From CAZMCH01 sp964564735 (lineage in GTDB: Bacteria > Poribacteria > DTPJ01): a DNA stretch of 42,673 nt. The stretch lies in NCBI GenBank assembly GCA_964564735.1, contig CAZMCH010000028.1, positions 1-42,673 on the forward strand, written 5' to 3'. The notes under the pieces are model-generated. The model was not told the DNA's origin, made no database searches, and was given only the letters and a program-made list of their open reading frames with translations. Of the stretch, positions 32,481 to 39,827 are shown one piece after another (positions within the stretch are counted from its first letter, which is position 1; each line of letters starts with the position of its first letter). Made by a program: the position numbers and the translations under genes.

Positions 32481-33251
32481 ATGAAGATAGATTGCCACAT
32501 GCACGTCAACGGAAAAAGGCAAAACTGGGGTTGGAATGACAATGATAAGATTATTGATGCGGCTGATAGGCTTGGAATTGATAAACTATGTTGCTCAATT
32601 CCAATTATGAAAGGTATGCCAAATCCAAAGGAAGTCAAAGAATGTAATGATGACGTCTTGGATTGTATGAAACGCTACCATAATCGCATATTGGGCTATT
32701 GCTTTGTGAACCCTGCGGATTGGGAAAAGGCATTGCTTGAAATTGATAGATGTATTATGCAGAATAATATGATTGGTATAAAGCTATACAATCAATTAAA
32801 GTGTTCCGATCCGATAGTCTATCCAGTTGTTGAAAAAGCTATTGAGTTTGGTATACCTATTTTGATACATGCAGGTTATCTTACAGATCCACCACAGGCG
32901 CAAAATCAGCCAAATTTATCTCATGCTGGAGATTTTGCAGAACTATCGAAAGAATATCCCGAAGCAATGCTAATTGAAGCGCATATCGGCGGAGGCGGAG
33001 ATTGGGAGTGGGCGATAAAGTCGCTAAAAAATAGTCCGAATGTCTATCTTGACACTAGCGGAAGCGTCATAGATGAAGGAATAATAGAAATGGCTGTCAA
33101 AGAACTTGGAATAGAAAGGCTAGTCTTTGGAACTGATATGACGATGGAAGGTGGAGTAGGGAAAATTCTTGGTGCAAAATTAACCGATTTGCAGAGAGAA
33201 ATGATATTTTGGAAAAATATGCAATCGATTCTTGATAAAAAGAAGGTTTAA
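32481..33251 (+). CDS. Amidohydrolase family protein (metal-dependent, TIM barrel)
   Basis: 256 residues. Amidohydrolase-2 type metal ligands are intact: HxH in KIDCHMHVNG (5-7), IGIKLYNQ, H in ILIHAGYLTDPP, H in LIEAHIGGGGDWEW, and D in LVFGTDMTMEGG. Such enzymes hydrolyse or decarboxylate cyclic acids and lactones; substrate unknown. No clear ribosome-binding site is visible, because repeat C copy 2 occupies the leader. It ends 2 nt before the start of a second, related protein that has lost these ligands. Confidence 0.82.
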   Translation: MKIDCHMHVNGKRQNWGWNDNDKIIDAADRLGIDKLCCSIPIMKGMPNPKEVKECNDDVLDCMKRYHNRILGYCFVNPADWEKALLEIDRCIMQNNMIGIKLYNQLKCSDPIVYPVVEKAIEFGIPILIHAGYLTDPPQAQNQPNLSHAGDFAELSKEYPEAMLIEAHIGGGGDWEWAIKSLKNSPNVYLDTSGSVIDEGIIEMAVKELGIERLVFGTDMTMEGGVGKILGAKLTDLQREMIFWKNMQSILDKKKV

Positions 33252-33253
33252 TC

Positions 33254-34024
33254 TTGGTTATTGATGTAAATACTTATATCGGACATTGGCCATTTCGTCA
33301 ACTTCGGCATAATACCGTTGATGGATTACTAAGATTGATGGATGAAAATGGTATAGATAGGGCTATGGTTTCGTCTATAAATGCGATTTTTTATCGAAAC
33401 TGCCATGCTGGAAATATAGAGTTATATGATTCCACAAAAAACCATAGAGATAGATTTATCACTTTTGCTACACTGAATCCAAAATATGCTTGCTGGAAAG
33501 ATGATCTAAAAGAATGTAAAGAGGAATATGGAATGTCAGGGATACGAATGTTGCCACAATATCATAATTACAAACTATATGAGGGCGAAGGGCTTGAGAT
33601 GATCAATATGGCTACTGAAATGAAGATGGCAATATCCATTCCGATACGCATGGAGGACAGACGACAACGTCATTGGCTTGATAATGTTGGCGATATACCA
33701 TTATTTGATGTAGAGTCTGCTATGAAAGCAAGTCCAGAAGCTAGATTTATAATATTAAATGGTCGTGGATTTGAAAACTGGGCAAAAAACGGCAATATGA
33801 GGAAATATAACTTCATAATTGAAATATCAAGGCTTAGCGTTGTTCTTCAAGGTGAAATTCCCAAGCTAATTGAGCAATTAGGTTCATCAAGGCTGGCATT
33901 TGGAACAGGAATACCGTTTAATTATGCCAATCCGTCATTATTAAAAATGCAGGTGCTTGATGCTCCGGAGAATATAAAAGAAAAACTATTTTGGCAAAAT
34001 GCCTTGCAGATATTGGATTTTTAG
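33254..34024 (+). CDS. Amidohydrolase-fold paralogue with degenerate metal site
   Basis: 256 residues from TTG 33254 (AGAAGG nearby), the same length as the preceding protein and almost abutting it. It aligns in layout: N-terminal DVNTYIGHWPFRQL takes the HxH strand, but the HxH is missing. The IIH-type strand reads AISIPIRMEDRR, and the final GTD strand reads AFGTGIPFNY, so D becomes G. All obvious metal ligands are therefore gone. The GxWPF motif is shared with a known group of amidohydrolase-like proteins. It may be a non-catalytic partner of the enzyme at 32481-33251 or bind a ligand; neither is shown. Confidence 0.75.
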   Translation: MVIDVNTYIGHWPFRQLRHNTVDGLLRLMDENGIDRAMVSSINAIFYRNCHAGNIELYDSTKNHRDRFITFATLNPKYACWKDDLKECKEEYGMSGIRMLPQYHNYKLYEGEGLEMINMATEMKMAISIPIRMEDRRQRHWLDNVGDIPLFDVESAMKASPEARFIILNGRGFENWAKNGNMRKYNFIIEISRLSVVLQGEIPKLIEQLGSSRLAFGTGIPFNYANPSLLKMQVLDAPENIKEKLFWQNALQILDF

Positions 34025-34150
34025 TCAAAGTATTATATAAATTTCATTTTAGCCCAAGCGGACAGATTGGTTTTATATATACGGTTTTTTCAGTTATCGA
34101 CTTGTGCTAATTATTTTAGTAACCTATTATTTTATCTAGGTTTTTATAAT

Positions 34151-34178
34151 TTCCAGCCTAAAAGGCTGGGCTACAAAG
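34151..34178 (+). repeat. Dispersed repeat family A, half copy
   Basis: CCAGCCTAAAAGGCTGG (34153-34169, a 6-bp hairpin) followed by GGGCTACAAAG (34168-34178). A matching TAGCCCAAGC lies at 34050-34059, possibly the other end of a scrambled copy. The surrounding 265-nt gap between convergent genes holds nothing else I can name apart from a degenerate family B piece around 34199-34245. Confidence 0.7.
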
Positions 34179-34289
34179 TCAGTTAGCAATAGATAACGAC
34201 AAAAAGAGATTCTTCACGTTGTTTGGAATGACATTTTTTGCCCTTCTATTTTTTTTCTGGCACGAAATTTGAACCTACGGATATAATCA

Positions 34290-34661
34290 TTAATGCTTTT
34301 GCTCTCTTTCGATCTCAATAGCAACACTTTTAGCAAATCTTAATGCCCCTGCTTTATCAACTATCACATTTACTTTGCGAACCTTGTGATTTTCAAGGCA
34401 TATATCCGCAACCTTCTCAGCCAAGCGTTCTATAAGATTAAAAGATGATGCCTCAACCATATTGACAATCTTCTTTTTTATTACCTTATAATCAACTGTA
34501 TCATCAATATTATCAGTTTTACAAGCCTTGTTAAGATCAGCATATAATATAACATTTATAAGAATGTCCTGCTTATTTTCACGTTCAGAATCATATACAC
34601 CGATTATACATCTAAGGAGCAAGTCCCTTATGTGAATTTTATCAAGCCTTTCATCAGCCAT
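34290..34661 (-). CDS. folB: Dihydroneopterin aldolase
   Basis: 123 residues. IHIRDLLLRCIIGVYDSERENKQDI is the N-terminal strand and conserved loop (Glu in DSER), followed by LINVILYADLNKACKTDNIDDTVDY, SSFNLIERLAEKVADIC (substrate-binding NLIE with Glu) and VIVDKAGALRFAKSVAIEI, where Lys of DKAGAL is the catalytic base. It converts dihydroneopterin to 6-hydroxymethyl-dihydropterin in folate synthesis. Its start overlaps the end of the upstream reductase gene by 8 nt, so the two form an operon. Confidence 0.92.
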   Translation of the reverse strand: MADERLDKIHIRDLLLRCIIGVYDSERENKQDILINVILYADLNKACKTDNIDDTVDYKVIKKKIVNMVEASSFNLIERLAEKVADICLENHKVRKVNVIVDKAGALRFAKSVAIEIEREQKH

Positions 34662-35409
34662 AGGTATATCCTTTCATGTGGTATCCACCATCAACAAATA
34701 TGACTTGACCAGTGATAAACATGCTTTCAAGAAGGAAAATAACAGATTTAGTTATTTCTTTTGGATTTCCAATACTATTTAGTGGATTTGTTGGGGCAAG
34801 TTTTTCAAGGTAAGATAAATCCTGACCGGGCGGAGGCAATATAAGTCCCGGTGCGATGGCATTGACTCTTATTGAAGGGGCAAACTCTAACGCCATCATG
34901 CGTGTCAGGTCAAAGAGCATTTTTTTGCTCAGATGATATGCGACATGAGTTCTGTCATATTCTGTTATTCGTGTGTCCAGAAGATTTATTATTGCCCCTT
35001 CTATCTTCTGCTTTGCCATTTCACGAGTAAGTATTAAGGGTGACATGGCATTTATCTGTATATTATCAAATAATTCATCAACAGAAAAGCTATTTAGATC
35101 GCTTTTATCAAATATAGATGCGTTATTTATCAATATCTGTATAGGTGAAGTGAATTCCAATGCCTTATCAAAAATGCCCTCTACTTCAGATATTTGCCTG
35201 AGATCACCAGATACAAGCCAAGCATTTACGCCATATTGCTCGATTTTTTTGGCAAGTTCAGATGCTTCTTCAGAAGATTTGCTATAATGAATAATGACAT
35301 TTGCGCCTTTCGATGCCAGTGAAATCGATATTGCCTGACCGAGTCTTTTTGCCCCTCCCGTTACAAGTGCTGTTTTGCCTTTTAGCCAAGAATTCTGTTG
35401 ATCCATCAT
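34654..35409 (-). CDS. Short-chain dehydrogenase/reductase, pteridine reductase-like
   Basis: 251 residues with AAGG 10 nt before the first of two ATGs. NADP-binding TGGAKRLGQA (TGxxxRxG variant of pteridine reductases and FolM) is followed by VIIHYSKSSEEASEL, the NNAS motif (ILINNASIF) and the catalytic Y-x-x-x-K in HVAYHLSKKMLF. Preference for NADPH is suggested by HYSKS. Because it overlaps folB and shares the TGGAKRLG form, a role as dihydromonapterin/dihydrofolate reductase (FolM-like) is likely. Substrate is inferred from context. Confidence 0.85.
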   Translation of the reverse strand: MMDQQNSWLKGKTALVTGGAKRLGQAISISLASKGANVIIHYSKSSEEASELAKKIEQYGVNAWLVSGDLRQISEVEGIFDKALEFTSPIQILINNASIFDKSDLNSFSVDELFDNIQINAMSPLILTREMAKQKIEGAIINLLDTRITEYDRTHVAYHLSKKMLFDLTRMMALEFAPSIRVNAIAPGLILPPPGQDLSYLEKLAPTNPLNSIGNPKEITKSVIFLLESMFITGQVIFVDGGYHMKGYTYG

Positions 35410-35465
35410 TCGTTTGACCTTTATGTAATATGATTATTAATATGACTTTTTCACCTGTTCTATAA

Positions 35466-35510
35466 AGAAGACCCTTCACTTCGTTCATGGTGACAAAAAA
35501 TGTCATTCTG
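35466..35510 (-). repeat. Dispersed repeat family B, diverged copy (inverted)
   Basis: On the - strand TGTCACCATGAACGAAGTGA then AGGGTCTTC, matching the middle of 10579-10677 (TGTCACC...GTGAAGGGCTTC). A related but more degenerate piece lies around 34199-34245. Confidence 0.65.
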
Positions 35511-35782
35511 AATATTGCATTAAAAATCTAACATATTTTCTGCACTTTGTCTATATACTTTTTGCATTGTTAAAGTCATTCTAGTTTTTCATTGTTCATT
35601 AACTGTATTGCTTTTCCAATTCGTTCTGTGCTACTTATTCGCCAACTCATCCCTCGCTTCTACAAATGATTGGAAAATATCTTATGCCTAATGTTACACT
35701 TTTTAGTTACCATATTACACAGACTATATAAAAACAAAAATCAATATTGTTTTCTTACCTAACCAACAATCGAGTTTATTGT

Positions 35783-35977
35783 CATAATGATGACAGTATG
35801 AATTATTGGGATGGATTAAGCCTTCAAGGAGATAAGCATTGGGATATGAGTTATCTTAAGCTGATTGTTCTTGGTGGAGACGGTGGTGGTTGGTTTAATA
35901 AATGAGCGGAAGACTTGCCCTATTGGGTTAGACAGTTAGATGGATTTCATTTATCCAGTTCCAGCAAGCGAGGTTAA
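35783..35977 (+). pseudogene. Fragment of an ISLre2-like (UPF0236) transposase
   Basis: One frame of 64 codons with an internal TGA at 35903-35905 and no start codon with a ribosome-binding site. It contains LIVLGGDGGGWFNK, the stop, then AEDLPYWVRQLDGFHLSSS. The pattern GDG..W....E.LP......LD.FHL is the core of ISLre2-type transposases (the GDG and D-x-F-H parts are near the catalytic site). The TGA sits where those proteins usually have Gly, so it is best read as a GGA-to-TGA nonsense mutation in a decayed element. No terminal inverted repeats were identified. Family call is from memory of motifs. Confidence 0.55.
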
Positions 35978-36003
35978 AAGAATAGTCTTGATATTTTTTG
36001 TGC

Positions 36004-36032
36004 TTGACAGTTAGGAGGTTCTATGTTAGTAT
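36004..36032 (+). promoter_or_regulatory. Putative sigma-70 promoter of the ileS leader
   Basis: TTGACA (36004-36009), 17-nt spacer, TAGTAT (36027-36032). It would start an RNA about 50 nt before the 48-codon leader ORF and 280 nt before ileS. The perfect -35 and spacing make it the best promoter match in the window. Confidence 0.65.
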
Positions 36033-36090
36033 ATTTGTTAAATTATGTTATTAATTATATTTTAATTTGACAAATAAAAAGGTGTAACAA

Positions 36091-36237
36091 ATGCAGTTTG
36101 CCGAAAAAACAAAGATTGCTGAATTTACAAATAATCAAGGAACACTCACTTTTGGATTACTACAGGGTTCTTATGCTCTTATTAATATTATTATAAGCCT
36201 GTTGCTTTCCATAGTGGGCAGCAAGTTTTTCGGTTAA
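36091..36237 (+). CDS. 48-codon leader ORF with Ile-rich stretch upstream of ileS
   Basis: ATG 36091 with AAGGTG 6 nt ahead. 48 residues with a hydrophobic C-terminal half, ALINIIISLLLSIVGSKFFG. Codons 31-35 are ATT AAT ATT ATT ATA, four Ile codons in five, ending just before a segment that can pair with the terminator downstream. It could simply be a small membrane protein, since the last 25 residues would span a membrane. Because the gene after the terminator is isoleucyl-tRNA synthetase, I favour a leader peptide that senses Ile-tRNA charging. Longer than classic leader peptides (14-30 residues), which lowers confidence. Confidence 0.5.
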   Translation: MQFAEKTKIAEFTNNQGTLTFGLLQGSYALINIIISLLLSIVGSKFFG

Positions 36238-36272
36238 GCAAAAAATTGTTAATAGATTTGTAAAGCCCACTG
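36197..36272 (+). promoter_or_regulatory. Putative attenuator: alternative pairings between leader ORF and terminator
   Basis: GTGGGC (36214-36219), inside codons 41-43 of the leader ORF, is complementary to GCCCAC (36265-36270), the 5' arm of the terminator. The pairing extends to eight bases (36212-36219 with 36265-36272, one G-U). The same GTGGGC can pair with GCCTGT (36197-36202), which follows the Ile codons, and TTGCT/AGCAA (36202-36206/36220-36224) supports that fold. A ribosome stalled on the Ile codons would cover GCCTGT, free GTGGGC to form the antiterminator, and allow ileS transcription. Model inferred by base pairing only. Confidence 0.45.
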
Positions 36273-36304
36273 ATCGGAAATAAATTCGATGGTGGGCTTT
36301 TTTA
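36262..36304 (+). terminator. Rho-independent terminator (or attenuator) just before ileS
   Basis: AAAGCCCAC (36262-36270) pairs with GTGGGCTTT (36292-36300), a 9-bp stem extended by ATCG/CGAT (36273-36276/36287-36290), and is followed by a run of six T (36298-36303). It lies 25 nt after the leader ORF stop and 17 nt before the ileS ATG. Confidence 0.85.
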
Positions 36305-36320
36305 GTTTCAGGAGGGATAT

Positions 36321-39300
36321 ATGTTTAAGCCAGTGTCAACAGAGTTGGCATTCGTGCAGAAAGAATTACAGGTTCTTGATTTCTGGAAGCAGAATGACAT
36401 TTTTCAAAAAAGCATGAATAATAGAAAAAGCTGCCCGAATTTTGTATTCTTTGAGGGACCACCAACAGCCAATGGTATGCCAACAATAGCCCATACCTTG
36501 ACTAGGATAATGAAAGACCTTGTTTGCAGATATAAGACTATGACTGGGCATTATGTTAGCAGAAAAGCTGGTTGGGATACTCACGGTCTGCCTGTTGAAC
36601 TTGAGATTGAAAAAGAACTTGGCATAAGCGGAAAAAAACAGATTGAAGAATATGGAGTTGAGGCGTTTAATAAAAAATGCAAAGAAAACGTTTTCAAATA
36701 TGAAAGCGAATGGCGGAAATTAACCGAAAGAATTGCATTCTGGCTTGATCTCGATCATCCCTACGTTACATTAACAAATGATTATATTGAAAGCGTTTGG
36801 TGGTCATTAAAGAAATTTTGGGACGCTAACCTGCTATATAAGGCTCATAAGGTTGTGCCATATTGTGCAAGATGTGGAACGCCGTTATCTAGCCATGAAG
36901 TTTCTCAAGGCTATAAGTCCGTCAAAGACCCATCAGTGTTTGTCAGAATGAGATTGGTTGATGAGGAAAATACATCACTTCTAGTCTGGACGACAACCCC
37001 ATGGACGTTACCCTCAAATGTCGCAGTTGCTGTTCGTGATAACTATGATTATGTTACAGTAAAAGTCAATGACGAAAAGCTGATCCTTGCAGAAAAGCTC
37101 ATTGAAAAGGTCTTTGATACGCCCCCTGAGATCGTCAATAGAATGAAGGGATCGGATTTAGTCAGTAAAAGCTATGAGCCATTATTCACATTTGTTAAGC
37201 CCGACAAAAAAGCCTACTATGTCGTTTCTGCTGATTTCGTTACACTTGAGGACGGAACAGGCATGGTTCACATGGCGCCTGCCTTCGGTGCTGATGATTA
37301 TGAGATGAGCAGGATATACGATCTGCCTGTTATACAGCCTGTTGATATGGACGGAAATTTTACACAGGAAGTTATGCCATGGGCGGGGATGTTTGTTAAA
37401 GACGCTGATCCATTGATAATTAAGGATTTGGAAGAACGAGGATTATTGTTTAAGAAAGAACTTTATGAGCATGATTACCCGTTCTGCTGGAGATGTGATT
37501 CTCCTTTGCTTTATTATGCACGTTCATCATGGTTTATAAAAACAACAGCATATAAAGATAAAATGCTTGAAGAAAACAGCAAAATCAACTGGTATCCTGA
37601 TCATATAAAAGATGGAATATTCGGCAATTGGCTTGAGAATAATATTGACTGGGCAATAAGCAGAGACAGATATTGGGGAACTCCGCTTAATATCTGGGTT
37701 TGTTCAGAATGCAATGCACAACAGGGAATCGGAAGCATTGAGGAACTAAAAAAATTAGGCAAGGACGTTCCAGAGGATATAGAGTTACATAAGCCATATA
37801 TTGATGCAGTTATTATCCCATGCCCAAAATGTAATGCAAATATGCGAAGAACGCCAGAGGTTATTGACTGTTGGTTTGATTCAGGCTCAATGCACACAGC
37901 ACAATGGCATTATCCATTTGATAATCAGGAAACATTTGATAATAGCTTTCCCGCAGACTATATCTGTGAGGCAATAGACCAGACAAGAGGCTGGTTTTAT
38001 AGCCTTCTGGCGACATCAGTATTTCTCTATGGCAAGTCATCATACAAAAATTGCCTTGTTGTTGAGCATGTTTTGGGTCCTGATGGGAAAAAAATGAGCA
38101 AAAGTAAAGGTAATCGTATCGAACCAGAGGAGATATTAGATGTCCATGGTGCAGATGCTTTAAGATGGTATTTTTCTATAAGTCCACCATGGATCCGCAG
38201 ACCTTTGAGTGCTGATCTCGTTGAGGAAGTTATCAAGAAGTTTATGGGAACATTGCATAATGTCTATAGCTTCTTTGTGCTTTATGGGAATATTGACAAT
38301 GTCAATCCAAATGATTATGAGCAAGCTGTTAGTGAACGACCAATCATTGACAAATGGATCATATCCAAACTCAATAATCTCATCAAAGTTGTAAGAGAGA
38401 ATATGGACGCATATCAAATAAACAAAGCAACAAGGTCGATCGCTGATTTTGTAGATAATCTTAGCAACTGGTATGTTAGAAGATGTAGAGATAGATATTG
38501 GGGTTCAGAGATGAATGCGGACAAGATAGCGGCATATAAGACGCTATATGAAGTATTGGTTGAGCTATCAAAGCTAATTGCGCCATTTGTTCCATTTATG
38601 GCTGAGGAAATCTATCAGAACCTTGTCAAGTCGGTTGATGTAAATTCGCCTGAAAGCGTGCATTTATGCGATTATCCTGTGTATAATGCAGAGCTAGTTG
38701 ATATGGAACTAGAAAGGGATATGGATTATGTCAGGGATGTTGTCGTTCTTGCAAGGGCAGGACGCAACCGTGCAAATGTCAAGACAAGACAGCCTTTATC
38801 AACAATGCTTGTCAATGCCAAGACTGATGAACAAAGACACGCAATAGAAAGACTCAAAGACCTTATTGTTGATGAAATTAATGTAAAAGAGATAGAGTAT
38901 ACAGACGATATGAGCCAATTCCTTACGCTTGGCATGAAGCCCGTTTTTAGCTTAATCGGCAGAAAATACGGCAAACTCGTTCCCAAAATATCGCAAACGT
39001 TGCCGAAACTTGATGCTGTAAAGGCAAAAACGGAATTAGAACAAAATGGCGTCCTCAAAATTGATCTTGATGGCGAAACGATAGAGATGCTTCCAGAAGA
39101 GATTGAGATCATCAAGCAAGATAAAGAGGGATATGTAACCGAAGTTGAAAAAGACATATTCGTAACGCTATCAACCACGCTGACAAAGGAACTTATAGAG
39201 GAAGGCTTTGCGCGTGAGATAATCAACAAGATTCAATTTATGCGCAAAGAAGCGGATTTCAATGTTGTTGACCGTATCAAGTTATATATAAACTCCACTG

Positions 39301-39461
39301 ACGCTATCAACGATGTCTTGAAAAATTACAAGGATTATATAATGCACGAAACTTTGACAAGAGAAATCCTTGATCAAGAGGAATCAGGCATGTATAACAA
39401 AGAATGGTCAATTAACGGCGAAAAGGCTGTTATTGGTATAAAGCAGATGGGGAAAGATTAG
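36321..39461 (+). CDS. ileS: Isoleucyl-tRNA synthetase (IleRS type 2-like)
   Basis: 1046 residues, SD GGAGGG 5 nt ahead. The class I catalytic domain begins EGPPTANGMPTIAHTLTRIM (residues 45-64) and the KMSKS loop is GKKMSKSKGNRIEPEE. The editing (CP1) domain has WTTTPWTLPSNVAVAV and HMAPAFGADDYE. An anticodon-binding domain and a long C-terminal extension follow. No C-terminal zinc-finger is seen, which suits the eukaryote-like type 2 enzyme. The HIGH signature (HxGH in most IleRS) reads TIAH, with both first His and Gly replaced. It is controlled from the promoter at 36004-36032 through the terminator at 36262-36304. Confidence 0.94.
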   Translation: MFKPVSTELAFVQKELQVLDFWKQNDIFQKSMNNRKSCPNFVFFEGPPTANGMPTIAHTLTRIMKDLVCRYKTMTGHYVSRKAGWDTHGLPVELEIEKELGISGKKQIEEYGVEAFNKKCKENVFKYESEWRKLTERIAFWLDLDHPYVTLTNDYIESVWWSLKKFWDANLLYKAHKVVPYCARCGTPLSSHEVSQGYKSVKDPSVFVRMRLVDEENTSLLVWTTTPWTLPSNVAVAVRDNYDYVTVKVNDEKLILAEKLIEKVFDTPPEIVNRMKGSDLVSKSYEPLFTFVKPDKKAYYVVSADFVTLEDGTGMVHMAPAFGADDYEMSRIYDLPVIQPVDMDGNFTQEVMPWAGMFVKDADPLIIKDLEERGLLFKKELYEHDYPFCWRCDSPLLYYARSSWFIKTTAYKDKMLEENSKINWYPDHIKDGIFGNWLENNIDWAISRDRYWGTPLNIWVCSECNAQQGIGSIEELKKLGKDVPEDIELHKPYIDAVIIPCPKCNANMRRTPEVIDCWFDSGSMHTAQWHYPFDNQETFDNSFPADYICEAIDQTRGWFYSLLATSVFLYGKSSYKNCLVVEHVLGPDGKKMSKSKGNRIEPEEILDVHGADALRWYFSISPPWIRRPLSADLVEEVIKKFMGTLHNVYSFFVLYGNIDNVNPNDYEQAVSERPIIDKWIISKLNNLIKVVRENMDAYQINKATRSIADFVDNLSNWYVRRCRDRYWGSEMNADKIAAYKTLYEVLVELSKLIAPFVPFMAEEIYQNLVKSVDVNSPESVHLCDYPVYNAELVDMELERDMDYVRDVVVLARAGRNRANVKTRQPLSTMLVNAKTDEQRHAIERLKDLIVDEINVKEIEYTDDMSQFLTLGMKPVFSLIGRKYGKLVPKISQTLPKLDAVKAKTELEQNGVLKIDLDGETIEMLPEEIEIIKQDKEGYVTEVEKDIFVTLSTTLTKELIEEGFAREIINKIQFMRKEADFNVVDRIKLYINSTDAINDVLKNYKDYIMHETLTREILDQEESGMYNKEWSINGEKAVIGIKQMGKD

Positions 39462-39479
39462 ATTATCTCACGGATACCA

Positions 39480-39541
39480 CTTTGTAGCCCAGTTTTCTAA
39501 TCTGGTAATTATAGAAGCCAAGCTGGAATCTTGGGCTACGA
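39480..39541 (+). repeat. Dispersed palindromic repeat family A, copy 3
   Basis: TGTAGCCCA (39483-39491) and TGGGCTACG (39532-39540) close the element. The centre has AGTTTTCTAATCTGG and AAGCCAAGCTGG. It aligns with 30821-30878 apart from about six extra bases. It lies between ileS and the HicB-like gene, 20 nt before its start. Confidence 0.85.
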
Positions 39542-39560
39542 AAAATAGGAGTTATCAACC

Positions 39561-39827
39561 ATGATATTCAATATAATTCTTGAACCAGATGAAGATGGTG
39601 GATTTTCTGTAACAGTTCCAGCATTGGATGGCTGTTTTACTCAAGGGGAAACAGAGCAGGAAGCAATTGAGAATGCAAAAGAAGCGATACTTTGCTATCT
39701 CGAGGGCTTGAGAGAAACTCAAATATTAAGAAATGCTTATGAGACCATTCAGGAATATAAAAATGGGTTGACGAAAAAGGGAACTGTCATGGACTTAGTA
39801 AAAGATTTGGAAGAGGCTATAAAATGA
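39561..39827 (+). CDS. HicB-family antitoxin-like protein
   Basis: 88 residues. FNIILEPDEDGGFSVTVPALDGCFTQGETEQEAIENAKEAILCYL is the HicB partial RNase H-like fold (ExDxxGxF..P.L.G....G.T..EA..N..EA). No C-terminal HTH or Arc domain is evident; the tail is a short charged helix (MDLVKDLEEAIK). HicB normally neutralises a small HicA toxin encoded beside it, but no HicA-like ORF (about 60 residues, with the catalytic His) is visible here. Instead the next gene overlaps its stop codon as ATGA and encodes a 336-residue protein. Confidence 0.85.
   Translation: MIFNIILEPDEDGGFSVTVPALDGCFTQGETEQEAIENAKEAILCYLEGLRETQILRNAYETIQEYKNGLTKKGTVMDLVKDLEEAIK

Larger units (their letters stand above)
35410..36090. 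other. Intergenic region ahead of the ileS leader: repeat B copy and IS remnant
   Basis: About 680 nt with no intact gene. It includes a family B copy (35466-35510, inverted: AGACCCTTCACTTCGTTCAT then GGTGACA), AT-rich sequence, an ISLre2-like fragment (35783-35977), and a sigma-70-like promoter at 36004-36032. Confidence 0.6.

Noticed and set aside
35903..35905. TGA in the ISLre2-like frame as a third selenocysteine codon
   Set aside because: The fragment has no start, no full-length protein and no redox motif; the codon sits at a usual Gly position, consistent with a nonsense mutation in a dead element.
36023..36070. 15-codon ORF (MLVYLLNYVINYILI) with AGGAGG ahead of it, upstream of ileS
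   Set aside because: Its start codon lies 5' of the -10 box (36027-36032) of the best promoter, so it would not be on that transcript; the 48-codon ORF downstream is a better leader.
36239..36320. T-box riboswitch ahead of ileS
   Set aside because: No AGGGTGGNACCGCG-type antiterminator sequence in the leader.
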